From positions 161,919 to 225,918 of the forward strand of contig NZ_RZMY01000018.1 in NCBI RefSeq assembly GCF_003992615.1: a DNA stretch of 64,000 nucleotides, read 5' to 3'. The notes under the pieces are model-generated. The model made no database searches, had not been told where the DNA came from, and saw only the letters and a program-made list of their open reading frames with translations. A program made the position numbers and the translations under genes. Positions 55,204 through 64,000 of this stretch are shown in pieces. Positions within the stretch are counted from its first letter, which is position 1. Every line of letters begins with the position of its first letter. Origin of the DNA: Flagellimonas beolgyonensis. Lineage in GTDB: Bacteria > Bacteroidota > Bacteroidia > Flavobacteriales > Flavobacteriaceae.

Positions 55204-55884
55204 TTAAAATTCGGTATCTAGGTTGATGTAATCCAAAAATTCCCTGCGCACGGCTTCATCTTTGAACTTGCCACCATATTCTGCCGTAACGGTACTACTT
55301 TCTATGTCGCGAATTCCCCTGGAATTTACACAAAGGTGTTTTGCGTCGATTACACAGGCTACATCTTCGGTGCCTAAAACGCGCTGCATTTCCTTCACGA
55401 TTTGGATGTTCAAACGTTCTTGAACCTGGGGTCGTTTGGCATAGTAATCCACAATACGGTTCATTTTGGAAAGTCCGACCACGGTGCCATTGGAAATATA
55501 GGCGATATGGGCCCTGCCCACAATAGGCAACAAGTGGTGCTCACAGGTAGAGTAGAGTACAATGTTCTTCTCCACCAACATTTCCCCATACTTATACTTG
55601 TTCTCGAAGGTGGAGGAGGTTGGTCTTCTATCGGGATGCAGCCCGCCAAAAATCTCCTTAACGAACATTTTGGCCACTCTTTTTGGGGTGCCTTTAAGGC
55701 TATCATCCTCCAAATCAAGTCCAAGGGTCAACATAATTTCCCTCACACTTTTTTGAATGCGTTCTATTTTTTCTTCATCGCTCAATACAAATGCATCCTC
55801 ACGCATGGGTGTATCTGTGGACGATCCCACATGATCGTTGCCCCTTTCCTCATATTGTTCTTCCAAAGCCTGCTCTAGTTTCAT
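55204..55884 (-). CDS. folE: GTP cyclohydrolase I
   Basis: The enzyme opens GTP to dihydroneopterin triphosphate, the first step of folate (and tetrahydrobiopterin-type) synthesis. The 226-residue chain has a poorly conserved, charged N-terminus (about 45 residues), then LGLDLEDDSLKGTPKRVAKM, the zinc/active-site CEHHLLPIVGRAHIAYI near 113, GLSKMNRIVDYYAKRPQVQE near 138, and the third zinc ligand in AKHLCVNSRGI. This is the zinc-dependent FolE1 class. A perfect -7 element TATCTTTG (minus strand, 55904-55911) precedes it. Confidence 0.96.
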   Translation of the reverse strand: MKLEQALEEQYEERGNDHVGSSTDTPMREDAFVLSDEEKIERIQKSVREIMLTLGLDLEDDSLKGTPKRVAKMFVKEIFGGLHPDRRPTSSTFENKYKYGEMLVEKNIVLYSTCEHHLLPIVGRAHIAYISNGTVVGLSKMNRIVDYYAKRPQVQERLNIQIVKEMQRVLGTEDVACVIDAKHLCVNSRGIRDIESSTVTAEYGGKFKDEAVRREFLDYINLDTEF

Positions 55885-55903
55885 AGCTGTTTCTTCAAGA
55901 CAG

Positions 55904-55911
55904 CAAAGATA
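55904..55911 (-). promoter_or_regulatory. -7 promoter element of folE-cysS
   Basis: TATCTTTG on the minus strand, exact TAnnTTTG, 20 bp before the folE start. No convincing -33 element at standard distance. Confidence 0.5.
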
Positions 55912-56016
55912 ACATTAATGAGCGATTTAACATCTGCAACTCGGTGTTTGACAACATAAATTATTGTTAAGGCATCTGCCGTAATACTTTTATAATGCCC
56001 AAACCTACAGTCTTTT

Positions 56017-57819
56017 ATGCTAAGATTAGTCCAAAACGCCCTGATTATCCTTGCGTTCTGCCAATTTGCAAGTGCCCAAGTCAGTCAGGATTGTGCCTAT
56101 GCAATACCGATCTGTAACAACACGCCCATTAATGGTGGGACGAATGGGTTTGGTGTGGACGATTTTAACGGGGCTGCTTCCACAGGATGTTTGGAACCAA
56201 CCATTTCAGGTACGATAGAATCCAATTCGGCTTGGTATCGTTTTCGTACGGGGGCATCTGGCCAACTGGGCTTCAATATTGGCCACGATAACACGGAGGA
56301 TTGGGATTTTGCACTCTACAAGGCCACGGATTGTTCCAATTTGGGCGACCCCATACGATGTAATTTTTTTGACAACAGTGAAAATGTCAGTTTTGTCGGG
56401 GTAGGGGAAGACCCTACGGGCAATACGGATTCCGTGCATTACGAAGATTGGCTTCAGGTAAATGCTGGAGAGGACTACTATTTGTTGATCAACAACTTTA
56501 GCAATGCCAATACTGGCTTTTCCATTCAATTTACGGGTGATATTTGGTTGACCAACCCCTATGATGCGCTGGATTGTTCCATTGTGGACAACCTATTGGG
56601 TCCTCCCATAGCAGCCTGTGAAAATGATACGGTTATGTTGGACGCCACCACCACCGATGCCATAAATTATGCATGGTATTTGGACCAGGGGTCAGGCTTT
56701 CAGCTTATTTCCGGTGCTTCATCGGCTACCTATCAAGCGGTGGATTCCGGATTGTATCGTGTTCAAGTGGTCACCTCAACAGGTACCATAATCAGCGATG
56801 TGCAGGTGGGTTTTAACCCAAGCCCCATAACCTATCCCGTTACCGACACCTCCTACTGCTATACGAACGGTACTATTATTGACCTTGCGGAAAAGGATGC
56901 AGAGGCGTTGGGTCCTCAATCGCCCGATTCGGTGCTGGTCAGTTACCATACCTCCCAATTGGAGGCGAATACAGGGGCAAATCCCTTACCAAAACAGTAC
57001 GCACAGGGTGTAGGACAAGAAACCATTTATGTTCGGACCTCTTCATTGGCAAATCCCCATTGTTTTGATGCCTCGCAGAACTTCATGTTGAATGCGGTAC
57101 AAACGCCCGAATCCACATTTGAAACAACTGTGGTCATCTGTGAAAATGTAGGCAGTGTGGAAATTGGGGAAACCAATCCGCAAGCAAGTTATGGTTATTT
57201 ATGGGACACTGGTGAGCAAACCCCAAGTATAGTGGTTTCACAAGAAGGGGAATATGGGGTTACAGTTGCCAATGATTCTGGAGGGGCTGTTTGCGAAAAC
57301 TATATCACGGTTACCGTCACTTTTTCAGAATCGCCTGCCATTGCCAAAGTCCATGTTGAGGATATGCAATTGAACAACACTGTCACTATAGAAACAGCGA
57401 CCCAAGGGGATTACGAGTTTCGATTGGATAACGGAGATTTTCAGGCTGATGCGACTTTTGAAGGAGTATCTCCTGGGGTGCATACGGTTACCATGCGCGA
57501 TGTTTTGGGATGTGGGGAAGTTTCCGAGGAAATCGTGGTGGTCGGCTATTTGTCCACTTTTACCCCGAACGGCGATGTATTGAACGAAACATGGCAGGTG
57601 GAGGGACTTTCTGCCTTGAACAACCCAATTGTGACCATTTATGATCGATATGGTAAACTCATTAAGCAAATGAACGAGTATGATCCGGGATGGGATGGCA
57701 GCTTCAATGGAAAACCATTGCCATCTACGGATTATTGGTTCAAACTATCCTATTTGGATGATGATGGAAACCGGGTCTATGCCAAATATTTACAGAGCCA
57801 TTTCTCATTGCGAAGGTAA
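56017..57819 (+). CDS. T9SS type-B cargo protein, cell-surface or secreted (600 aa)
   Basis: After a signal peptide (LVQNALIILAFCQFASAQ) comes an N-terminal domain of about 170 residues (CAYAIPICNNTPINGG, NSAWYRFRTGASGQLGF, DWDFALYKATDC) that is shared with the next gene. An Ig-like middle (about 195-270) and further beta domains follow. The last 90 residues form the gliding-motility-type C-terminal signal: STFTPNGDVLNETWQVEGL, VTIYDRYGKLIKQM, WDGSFNGKPLPSTDYWF, HFSLRR. That is the type-B T9SS sorting domain, so the protein is exported through the type 9 system with SprF/PorP-type partners. The ligand or function is unknown; no catalytic motif was seen. Confidence 0.87.
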   Translation: MLRLVQNALIILAFCQFASAQVSQDCAYAIPICNNTPINGGTNGFGVDDFNGAASTGCLEPTISGTIESNSAWYRFRTGASGQLGFNIGHDNTEDWDFALYKATDCSNLGDPIRCNFFDNSENVSFVGVGEDPTGNTDSVHYEDWLQVNAGEDYYLLINNFSNANTGFSIQFTGDIWLTNPYDALDCSIVDNLLGPPIAACENDTVMLDATTTDAINYAWYLDQGSGFQLISGASSATYQAVDSGLYRVQVVTSTGTIISDVQVGFNPSPITYPVTDTSYCYTNGTIIDLAEKDAEALGPQSPDSVLVSYHTSQLEANTGANPLPKQYAQGVGQETIYVRTSSLANPHCFDASQNFMLNAVQTPESTFETTVVICENVGSVEIGETNPQASYGYLWDTGEQTPSIVVSQEGEYGVTVANDSGGAVCENYITVTVTFSESPAIAKVHVEDMQLNNTVTIETATQGDYEFRLDNGDFQADATFEGVSPGVHTVTMRDVLGCGEVSEEIVVVGYLSTFTPNGDVLNETWQVEGLSALNNPIVTIYDRYGKLIKQMNEYDPGWDGSFNGKPLPSTDYWFKLSYLDDDGNRVYAKYLQSHFSLRR

Positions 57820-57930
57820 TTTTCAGGCATTTCATCGATTAACGGTCAATTATTCGGACCAACGTATACTAAAAAGGGTTTTAAGGAAGTTATACAGGTT
57901 ATGTTGCATAACCTTTAGCCCCAAACGTTT

Positions 57931-59376
57931 ATGAGAGCCCTGATCAGTGCTATCTGTTTAATCTTCTTGACATACTTTTCAGCAAGTGCACAAAATTCAC
58001 CGGATTGTAGAACGGCGATTCCCGTGTGTGCCGATGCACCCATTATGGGGGTGACCGACGGTAGTGGCGATATCGATGATTTTGACCCTGAAGTGATCAC
58101 CCAAACGGGTTGCTTGGAAAAGGGAAGTGTAAGTTCTGCCAATATCGAAAACAATACGGGCTGGTTTGTATTTCGTGCGGGAACCGATGGACAGATAGGA
58201 TTTGATATTGAGGCCTTGCCCGTAAATCCTGGGGGTCCCATTACTGCTGAATGGGATTTTGCCCTGTATGGGCCGTTTGATGAAACTACGGGACAAAACT
58301 ATTGTACAATTATTGGGGACGGCTCTGCCCAGCCCATTCGTTGCAACTATGAATACAATGATACCGGATTTACCGGCATTGGCGTAAACCCAGTAGATGG
58401 GAGGGAAGGGGCACCTTTCGTAAAGAGCAGCCAGAATACGTATGATGAATGGTTGAACGTGACCGCAGGGGAAATTTATTACCTGTACATCAATAATTAC
58501 AATACCAATTTTGATGACGAGCCGGAATCGTTCATTTTAACGTTTACAGGGAGTTCTGTGGATGAAAATCAAGATACTGCGTTGGACTGTACCCTTCGGG
58601 ATGAGTTCTTGGGCTTGGATATTGTCGCCTGTGAAGGGGATCCCGATATTGTTTTGAGTGCCCTGAATTCTCCGGTTGGTCCCAATATAGCCAATATTAC
58701 ATGGGAATATGATGCCGATGATGATGGCACTTATGAAACTGTGCTTGCCACTGGCGCCGGACAAACCGAATTGACCGTGTCCAGTCCAAATTCAGGACGT
58801 TATCGCGTCACCATAGAATCTACCTTTGGAAATACCATTACCGATGATATTCTCATCACCTTTTACGGCGTACCCGAATTGGATGAGGTCCGCATCATTG
58901 ATGATTTGGTGAACAGCACGCAGACCGATCCATACAACATAGAGATCGTTCCGGTGGGCGATGGCGACTATGAATATGCCATCAATGGCGGTGAATTTCA
59001 GGACGACCCCTTTTTCTATGATGTACCGCCCGGACTCAATACGGTGGTAATCAATGATAAAAATGGATGTGGAACCACAGAGCCCATTGAGTTTTTAGTG
59101 GTGGGCTTCCCCAAATTTTTTACGCCCAATGGCGATTTTGTGCATGACACGTGGCAAGTTTTGGGCATTGAGGAATTGGACAGTCCGGTGGTTTACATTT
59201 TTGATCGCTTCGGAAAACTGTTGAAGCAATTGGAACCCAACAATGGTTGGGACGGTACCTTCAACGGAAGGGATATGCCATCGTCGGACTACTGGTTCCG
59301 ATTGGATTACAATCGGGATGATGAAGGGGTGTTGGTGGCTACTTCGGTGCGTCGACACTTTTCATTGGTGCGATAA
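57931..59376 (+). CDS. T9SS type-B cargo protein, paralogue of the preceding gene (481 aa)
   Basis: It has the same plan: a signal peptide (LISAICLIFLTYFSASA), an N-terminal module with CRTAIPVCADAPIMG, NNTGWFVFRAGTDGQIGFD and EWDFALYGPFDE, one Ig-like domain (about 230-310), and a type-B sorting domain (KFFTPNGDFVHDTWQVLG, VYIFDRFGKLLKQL, NGWDGTFNGRDMPSSDYWF). It is about 120 residues shorter than its neighbour because part of the middle beta region is missing. Acidic calcium-loop-like stretches (DADDDGTYE) occur in the middle. The pair is a tandem duplication, 111 bp apart, probably two units. Confidence 0.87.
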   Translation: MRALISAICLIFLTYFSASAQNSPDCRTAIPVCADAPIMGVTDGSGDIDDFDPEVITQTGCLEKGSVSSANIENNTGWFVFRAGTDGQIGFDIEALPVNPGGPITAEWDFALYGPFDETTGQNYCTIIGDGSAQPIRCNYEYNDTGFTGIGVNPVDGREGAPFVKSSQNTYDEWLNVTAGEIYYLYINNYNTNFDDEPESFILTFTGSSVDENQDTALDCTLRDEFLGLDIVACEGDPDIVLSALNSPVGPNIANITWEYDADDDGTYETVLATGAGQTELTVSSPNSGRYRVTIESTFGNTITDDILITFYGVPELDEVRIIDDLVNSTQTDPYNIEIVPVGDGDYEYAINGGEFQDDPFFYDVPPGLNTVVINDKNGCGTTEPIEFLVVGFPKFFTPNGDFVHDTWQVLGIEELDSPVVYIFDRFGKLLKQLEPNNGWDGTFNGRDMPSSDYWFRLDYNRDDEGVLVATSVRRHFSLVR

Positions 59377-59403
59377 AAAAAAGGCCAGGACAAGCCCAGC
59401 CTT
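59374..59403 (-). terminator. Terminator of the FadL-family gene
   Basis: On the minus strand AAGGCTGGG and CCTGGCCTT form a 9-bp stem (two wobble pairs) around CTTGT, followed by eight T. It also overlaps the end of the T9SS cargo gene on the other strand. Confidence 0.75.
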
Positions 59404-59426
59404 CATTTACTGTATTTTCTTTTCCA

Positions 59427-60926
59427 TTAAAATTTTATCACATACCCTAAGGATATGTTGGTATTGATTTGGTTCACCAAGGCCGCACTATCGATGCCGC
59501 CATCAAAGAAATAGGAATTCACGTCCTGCTCGGTTCTGCTGAAGGCCAAGTCCAATCGGCTACCACCAAAGTTATAGCCGATACCAGCTGAAAAACCGTT
59601 AAGATCGCCAATCCAATCGCCATTTTCGTAAGGGCTCTCCTCAAAGCGGTAGCCTGCTCGTAAGCTAACTTCATCAATACGGTACTCGCCACCCAAGCGG
59701 TACGAGTTCACGGCACCCAAAGTGCTGGCAATAAAATTGTTCTCCGCAGCAAAAGAAGGGTCCCCATTGGGTCGCAATTCGGCTTTGGACATATCTTGAT
59801 AGCTGTAATCCAAACTTATGAGTCCGTCCTGTCCGAAGACCAAGGCAAAGCTTCCTGTATATTTTTCCGGGGTTTTGATGCGATATTCCTCGTAAAGGTT
59901 GATAATTCCGAAGTTAATGAAATCGATATCCGAGACGGCCAGATTGGAATTGATACGCTGTGCGGTATCGTCGGTTAACCTGTACCAGGTTGGGGATTGA
60001 TAGCTACCACCCACACGGATGCTCTCATTCAATTTGGCAATGGCCCCCAATGCAAAGGAAAAACCATAGCCTTCCGTATGAAGGAAGTTGTCGAAGGAGG
60101 CAAACTGAACAGGGGAATCCTGTGCATAGCCACTTTCATCCAAATAGGTGAACCGTTCATACAGTACGTTGTGAAAGTTCAAAGCGGCACCTAGGTAAAG
60201 GTTTTCTTGGTATTGACCGGCAAAGTTTAGGGTGAACTTGCTGTTATACCCATTGGTAACTTGTGAGAATTGTTGGTTTACCCCGCTGTAATCCGCATTG
60301 GAAAAATAAGAGGTGTTGTTGTCATCATCCTCAGTAGGCTCGATCAAACCTGCCTGAAAGCCCAAAAATGCCTGTTGGGCAGCATAGCCCAAACTAGATC
60401 CAATGTCCAAATAGGCATCCTCGATGAATTCTCCGGGTTGTGTGCGAAGGGGTCCAAGAGCCTGACCTTGCGCAAAGTTTAAAAAATAGTTGTCAATGCC
60501 CAATGAGGTATTTCCGGATGCGAAATATTCGTTATCGAAATTTTGGACCAAATCATAATTGAAAGCCAATGCAATTTTTTTCCAAGGACTATTGCTCGAG
60601 TTGAAAACAAACACACCGCCGACCTGGTTCAATTCCAGTGAGTTGTTGGTGCTGTTCGTAAGGCTGTTTCCAAAAAGCGCATCGTTGTTCCGATTGTAAT
60701 TGGTGCCGGTAATGCTCATTTCACTAAAATTGAACACGGCCGATCCCGCGGGGTTGATGCCTATGGCCGACAAATCGCCGCCCAAGGCTCCAAAAGCACC
60801 GCCCATGGCCTGAAATCGTGCTGTTCCTTGCATGTTTTCGGTGCTGTAGCGCAACACGTCATCAATGGTCTGGGCACTAGCAAAAGTGCATGCCAATACC
60901 ATTATGAAAGTTAAGATTCGTTTCAT
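59427..60926 (-). CDS. OmpP1/FadL/TodX-family outer-membrane protein
   Basis: The 499-residue protein has a signal peptide (MKRILTFIMVLACTFASAQ) and the family's N-terminal plug-like start (RYSTENMQGTARFQAMGGAFGALGGDLSAIGINPAGSAVF, here cited by ends RYSTENMQG and INPAGSAVF). About 14 amphipathic strands follow, ending in LGYVIKF with aromatic C-terminus. FadL-type barrels admit hydrophobic compounds such as long-chain fatty acids or aromatics by lateral diffusion. The substrate is not predictable. The adjacent gene encodes a surface lipoprotein on the same strand. Confidence 0.88.
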   Translation of the reverse strand: MKRILTFIMVLACTFASAQTIDDVLRYSTENMQGTARFQAMGGAFGALGGDLSAIGINPAGSAVFNFSEMSITGTNYNRNNDALFGNSLTNSTNNSLELNQVGGVFVFNSSNSPWKKIALAFNYDLVQNFDNEYFASGNTSLGIDNYFLNFAQGQALGPLRTQPGEFIEDAYLDIGSSLGYAAQQAFLGFQAGLIEPTEDDDNNTSYFSNADYSGVNQQFSQVTNGYNSKFTLNFAGQYQENLYLGAALNFHNVLYERFTYLDESGYAQDSPVQFASFDNFLHTEGYGFSFALGAIAKLNESIRVGGSYQSPTWYRLTDDTAQRINSNLAVSDIDFINFGIINLYEEYRIKTPEKYTGSFALVFGQDGLISLDYSYQDMSKAELRPNGDPSFAAENNFIASTLGAVNSYRLGGEYRIDEVSLRAGYRFEESPYENGDWIGDLNGFSAGIGYNFGGSRLDLAFSRTEQDVNSYFFDGGIDSAALVNQINTNISLGYVIKF

Positions 60927-60966
60927 TTCGTTTGATTTAGATTATGAATGATGAAGTTTGGATTAG

Positions 60967-62289
60967 TTATGGTCTGCCGCCTCTTCCACCGGATCTGGAT
61001 GACCCGCCTGACGATCTGCCTGCACTACCTGAACTTCTGGATGAACCGCCTGAGCTTCTGTAACTACCAGAACTTCTGGAACTGCCTCCGCTGCTTCTGT
61101 AGCTTCCAGAGCTTCGAGAACTGCTACCACTACTTCTATAGCTTCCTGAACTTCTGGAGGTTCCGGAAGATCGGGAATAATTGCTTGATCTTGGTACGGA
61201 TCTACCAGAAGATTGATAACTTCTAGTACTTCTACCGGTGCTATAGCCTGGGGAATATCTGCCGTTCGATGAACTGCTCCTGTTGTAAGCGCCATTGCTT
61301 CGTGTGCTAGGCGTTGTACCATAGGAACGATATGATCTAGCGGTTCCACTGTAAGGAGTGGCCCGGGTACTTCTACTGGTGCGGTAATTCCTGTTTCTTG
61401 CGATGGCATCGGCACTTACGCGTCTACTGGCCGTGTTGCCATTATAGGTGCGTGAGCTTCTGTTGGCCAAAGAACTTCTGTTTACCGTTGCGTTGGAACG
61501 CCCACTGTTGTTTCTGAACCTATTGGTGTATGTATTGCGGGAGGTCAGATTTGAGCTCCTAGTGTAGTTATTGGCATAACCTCTTCTACCGGTCATGTAG
61601 GTATAATTTCTACCATACCTACTATTGTATAGGTAGGGTCTATTCCATCCGTAATAACCGCCCCAACCATAGTAACCGGCATAGCCCCATCCGTTGTAAG
61701 GATAACCCCATCCGTAGTAGCCACCCCAGCCCCAACGGTTATATCTCCAGGGATTGTACCATCCCCAGCCCCATCCGACGTAAGGACTGTTCCATCCCCA
61801 GCCCAAGGACCAATAAGGATCGTTCCAACCCCAACCCCAGTAGGCATTGTTCCAACCCCAACCCCAATTGTTGTCATAAACATTGATGGTTACGTTGGAA
61901 GGATTGTCGCCCCAACCTGGATTGCCATTATAGGTGTTGAATTCATCGTCATAGGCAAAATAATCGTCCATATTGCCCAATGGAATACTATCATTGGCCG
62001 ATTCGCTGGAGTAACTGTCGACATCGGTGAAAATCTCGCTGTCCAAGATTTCACCATACATATCTGCTTTCTGACCAAAGTATTCGCCATATAAGTTGGT
62101 TTCACGACGATCGTTCGCAACGGCCTCGGCATTTCTTTTCTCAACACGGACCACTTGGTTGCCGCTTGTGTAGATACCATCATCGTAATAAGAAGCTTGT
62201 TGGTACGAACCACAGGAAGCCGCCAAAAGGGCAGCTACGATTAAAGTGGTATACAATCCAATTTTCTTGTGGGGTAAAGACGTTAACAT
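60967..62289 (-). CDS. Low-complexity Gly/Trp/Tyr- and Arg/Ser-rich lipoprotein
   Basis: Start ATG 62287-62289 gives 440 residues with a lipoprotein signal (LIVAALLAASC). An acidic, folded-looking part (residues 20-125) is followed by a stretch of about 110 residues made almost only of Gly, Trp, Tyr, Asn and Pro (GWGWN and YYGWG units). An Arg/Ser/Asn/Tyr region follows, and a tail of RSSGSYRSSGGSS-type repeats (last 90 residues) that is very basic. The repeats are also visible in the DNA (about 60990-61180). Flavobacteria often have such a gene between a FadL homologue and proS. Function unknown; an adhesive or aggregation-prone surface protein is plausible. Confidence 0.75.
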   Translation of the reverse strand: MLTSLPHKKIGLYTTLIVAALLAASCGSYQQASYYDDGIYTSGNQVVRVEKRNAEAVANDRRETNLYGEYFGQKADMYGEILDSEIFTDVDSYSSESANDSIPLGNMDDYFAYDDEFNTYNGNPGWGDNPSNVTINVYDNNWGWGWNNAYWGWGWNDPYWSLGWGWNSPYVGWGWGWYNPWRYNRWGWGGYYGWGYPYNGWGYAGYYGWGGYYGWNRPYLYNSRYGRNYTYMTGRRGYANNYTRSSNLTSRNTYTNRFRNNSGRSNATVNRSSLANRSSRTYNGNTASRRVSADAIARNRNYRTSRSTRATPYSGTARSYRSYGTTPSTRSNGAYNRSSSSNGRYSPGYSTGRSTRSYQSSGRSVPRSSNYSRSSGTSRSSGSYRSSGSSSRSSGSYRSSGGSSRSSGSYRSSGGSSRSSGSAGRSSGGSSRSGGRGGRP

Positions 62290-62383
62290 GGCGCAATTTT
62301 TATTGTTGAACATATTAAAAATAACTAGTTTTACCGAATTATTTTATTAAATAAATCACAAGTTTTGTGCCAAACTACAATAG

Positions 62384-63859
62384 ATGGGTAAAAATTTAAC
62401 TAGTCGCGCCGAAGATTATTCCAAATGGTATAATGAGCTGGTCGTGAAATCCGACTTGGCCGAGAATTCAGGGGTTAGGGGCTGTATGGTGATCAAACCA
62501 TACGGATATGCCATATGGGAGAAGATGCAGGCCCAACTGGATAAAATGTTCAAGGAAACCGGCCATGAGAATGCGTATTTTCCTTTATTTATCCCAAAAT
62601 CCTATTTAAGCAAAGAGGCCAGCCATGTGGAGGGCTTTGCCAAGGAGTGTGCGGTGGTGACTCATTACCGATTGAAAAATGCAGAGGATGGTAGCGGTAT
62701 TGTAGTGGATGAGGATGCCAAGTTGGAAGAGGAACTCATCGTACGTCCGACTTCCGAAACCATTATTTGGGATACCTACAGGAGATGGATACAGTCTTAC
62801 CGAGACCTACCTTTAAAGATCAACCAATGGGCGAATGTGGTGCGTTGGGAGATGCGGACGCGTCTCTTTTTGCGAACGGCTGAATTTTTATGGCAAGAAG
62901 GCCATACGGCGCATGCCACAAGGGAGGAAGCTGTGGAAGAAGCCGAATTGATGATGCATGTTTACGCCGAGTTTGCGGAAAACTATATGGGGGTTCCCGT
63001 AATCAAAGGAACCAAAACGGAAAGCGAACGTTTTGCAGGAGCCGAAGAAACCTATTGTATTGAAGCTTTGATGCAGGACGGCAAAGCGCTCCAAGCAGGC
63101 ACATCACACTTTTTGGGACAGAATTTTGCCAAAGCTTTTGATGTGAAATTTGCCACCAAAGAGGGGAGTCAAGAATATGTTTGGGCGACCTCTTGGGGGG
63201 TGTCCACCCGATTGATGGGCGCATTGGTAATGACGCACAGTGATGATAATGGATTGGTGCTGCCGCCAAAGCTGGCTCCCATTCAGGTAGTGATCGTACC
63301 TATTTATAAGGGGATGGAACAATTGGAAGCCATTTCCGAAAAAGTGGACCCACTGGTAAAAGCATTGCGGGCTAGGGGAATAACCGTAAAGTATGATGAC
63401 AGGGATACCCACAAACCTGGGTTCAAGTTCAACGAATACGAATTGAAAGGGGTTCCCGTTCGCTTGGCGATTGGCCAACGCGATTTGGAAAATGGTACCT
63501 ATGAAGTAGCCCGTCGCGATACTTTAAGCAAAGAATCTGTGAAGGCCGAGGATATTGTGGATAGAGTAGCAACTCTTTTGGAGGAAATTCAGGAAAACAT
63601 CTATAAAAAGGCGTTGGATTACCGAGCCGACCATATTTCCGAAGTGGATACCTATGAGGAATTTAAACAGGTTATTGAGGAAAAGGGTGGATTTGTATCA
63701 GCGCATTGGGATGGAACACCAGAAACCGAGGATAAGATCAAGGAAGAAACAAAAGCCACGATCCGTTGTATACCATTGAACGTGGAAAAGGAGGCCGGTA
63801 AATGTATGGTGACCGGAAAACCGTCGCAATATCGAGTCTTGTTTGCAAAGGCCTATTAA
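62384..63859 (+). CDS. proS: Prolyl-tRNA synthetase, archaeal/eukaryotic-like type
   Basis: The 491-residue class-II synthetase charges tRNA-Pro. Motif 2 region [29 protein letters not shown] near residue 150 and motif 3 [21 protein letters not shown] near 285 are intact, and [19 protein letters not shown] is present. The bacterial INS editing domain is absent and a C-terminal zinc-domain-like extension with Cys-rich [20 protein letters not shown] occurs, so it is the type-3 (ProS3) enzyme usual in Bacteroidota. It is read alone, divergent from the low-complexity lipoprotein gene. Confidence 0.96.
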   Translation: MGKNLTSRAEDYSKWYNELVVKSDLAENSGVRGCMVIKPYGYAIWEKMQAQLDKMFKETGHENAYFPLFIPKSYLSKEASHVEGFAKECAVVTHYRLKNAEDGSGIVVDEDAKLEEELIVRPTSETIIWDTYRRWIQSYRDLPLKINQWANVVRWEMRTRLFLRTAEFLWQEGHTAHATREEAVEEAELMMHVYAEFAENYMGVPVIKGTKTESERFAGAEETYCIEALMQDGKALQAGTSHFLGQNFAKAFDVKFATKEGSQEYVWATSWGVSTRLMGALVMTHSDDNGLVLPPKLAPIQVVIVPIYKGMEQLEAISEKVDPLVKALRARGITVKYDDRDTHKPGFKFNEYELKGVPVRLAIGQRDLENGTYEVARRDTLSKESVKAEDIVDRVATLLEEIQENIYKKALDYRADHISEVDTYEEFKQVIEEKGGFVSAHWDGTPETEDKIKEETKATIRCIPLNVEKEAGKCMVTGKPSQYRVLFAKAY

Positions 63860-63886
63860 TTAGGGTGCAAAAAATAATAGTAACTG

Positions 63887-63916
63887 TTGCAAGACTTAAA
63901 AATAGTTGTATTTTTG
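63887..63916 (+). promoter_or_regulatory. Promoter of the tRNA-Glu gene or operon
   Basis: TTG (63887-63889) and TATTTTTG (63909-63916), 19 bp apart, match the Bacteroidota consensus and lie 24 bp before the tRNA. Confidence 0.75.
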
Positions 63917-63939
63917 CATCCGCAATTGTGCAACCATAT

Positions 63940-64000
63940 GGCCCGTTCGTCTAGGGGTTAGGACGCCAGGTTTTCATCCTGGTAACAGGGGTTCGATTCC
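63940..64000 (+). tRNA. tRNA-Glu (anticodon TTC), cut by the window end
   Basis: GGCCCGT is the acceptor 5' strand, then the D arm GTCTAGGGGTTAGGAC. The anticodon stem CCAGG/CCTGG has loop TTTTCAT with anticodon TTC at 63973-63975. The T arm begins AGGGGTTCGATTCC and is interrupted by the window end. The position after proS with its own promoter suggests the first gene of a tRNA unit. Confidence 0.95.

Noticed and set aside
60990..61180. Possible CRISPR-like or satellite repeat
   Set aside because: The periodic DNA encodes the RSSG repeats of the lipoprotein tail and has no constant spacer length or repeat palindromes.
60963..61883. Frames of 150 and 96 codons overlapping the low-complexity lipoprotein gene
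   Set aside because: They arise from the repetitive DNA of that gene in other frames; neither has its own signal or context.

Overview
The window is chromosomal DNA from a marine-type member of the family Flavobacteriaceae (Bacteroidota), most likely close to Muricauda/Allomuricauda. This rests on the tmRNA tag GENNYALAA, Bacteroidota-type promoters (TAnnTTTG at -7), the scarcity of Shine-Dalgarno sites, a SecD-SecF fusion, two type 9 secretion (T9SS) type-B sorting domains, and many flavobacterial envelope proteins. The genus is inference. I see no transposase, integrase, phage gene or CRISPR array, so most of the window looks like stable chromosome.

Layout. 1-1.7 kb: 5' part of a secreted S41-like peptidase and a membrane-anchored AraC regulator. 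1.9-7.4 kb: a DabA/DabB inorganic-carbon uptake operon with two unassigned small genes, divergent from a LysR regulator. 7.4-9.3 kb: low-information DNA, a small hypothetical gene, a GIY-YIG gene, the tmRNA (ssrA) and a hairpin-rich repeat patch. 9.3-16.4 kb: lysine/saccharopine-dehydrogenase-like enzyme, PHP phosphoesterase, small membrane proteins, and a CreD module (creD, winged-helix regulator, membrane protein) whose two promoters share an operator. 16.4-21.4 kb: an iron-uptake operon (TonB-dependent receptor, 51-aa peptide, DUF3325- and DUF3649-like proteins, PepSY protein) behind a promoter flanked by two inverted copies of a putative iron box.

21.4-34.8 kb: kdsA, two tandem small outer-membrane-type paralogues, typA, a polyphosphate-glucokinase-like ROK kinase, ftsE, then a large TPR protein followed by an outer-membrane barrel, an OmpA-family protein and a lipoprotein amidohydrolase. 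34.9-46.9 kb: DUF2911 protein, asnB, gyrB, DUF6588 protein, a small lipoprotein, mdh, secDF and a TreT-like glycosyltransferase, several separated by strong hairpin terminators. 47-55.9 kb: ModF-like ABC protein, a GNAT acetyltransferase gene broken by one in-frame stop, DUF192 protein, lgt, yidD, DUF779 plus aldehyde dehydrogenase with a divergent AraC regulator, cysS and folE. 56-64 kb: two tandem T9SS type-B cargo proteins, a FadL-family porin, a Gly/Trp/Tyr- and Arg/Ser-rich lipoprotein, proS, and a tRNA-Glu cut by the window end.

The most informative non-coding signals are the duplicated operator of the CreD module, the twin boxes around the iron-operon promoter, and the nested hairpin between mdh and secDF. 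No clearly new multi-gene defence or mobile system is visible. The best candidates for undescribed biology are the small accessory genes of the dab and iron operons and the TPR/barrel pair.
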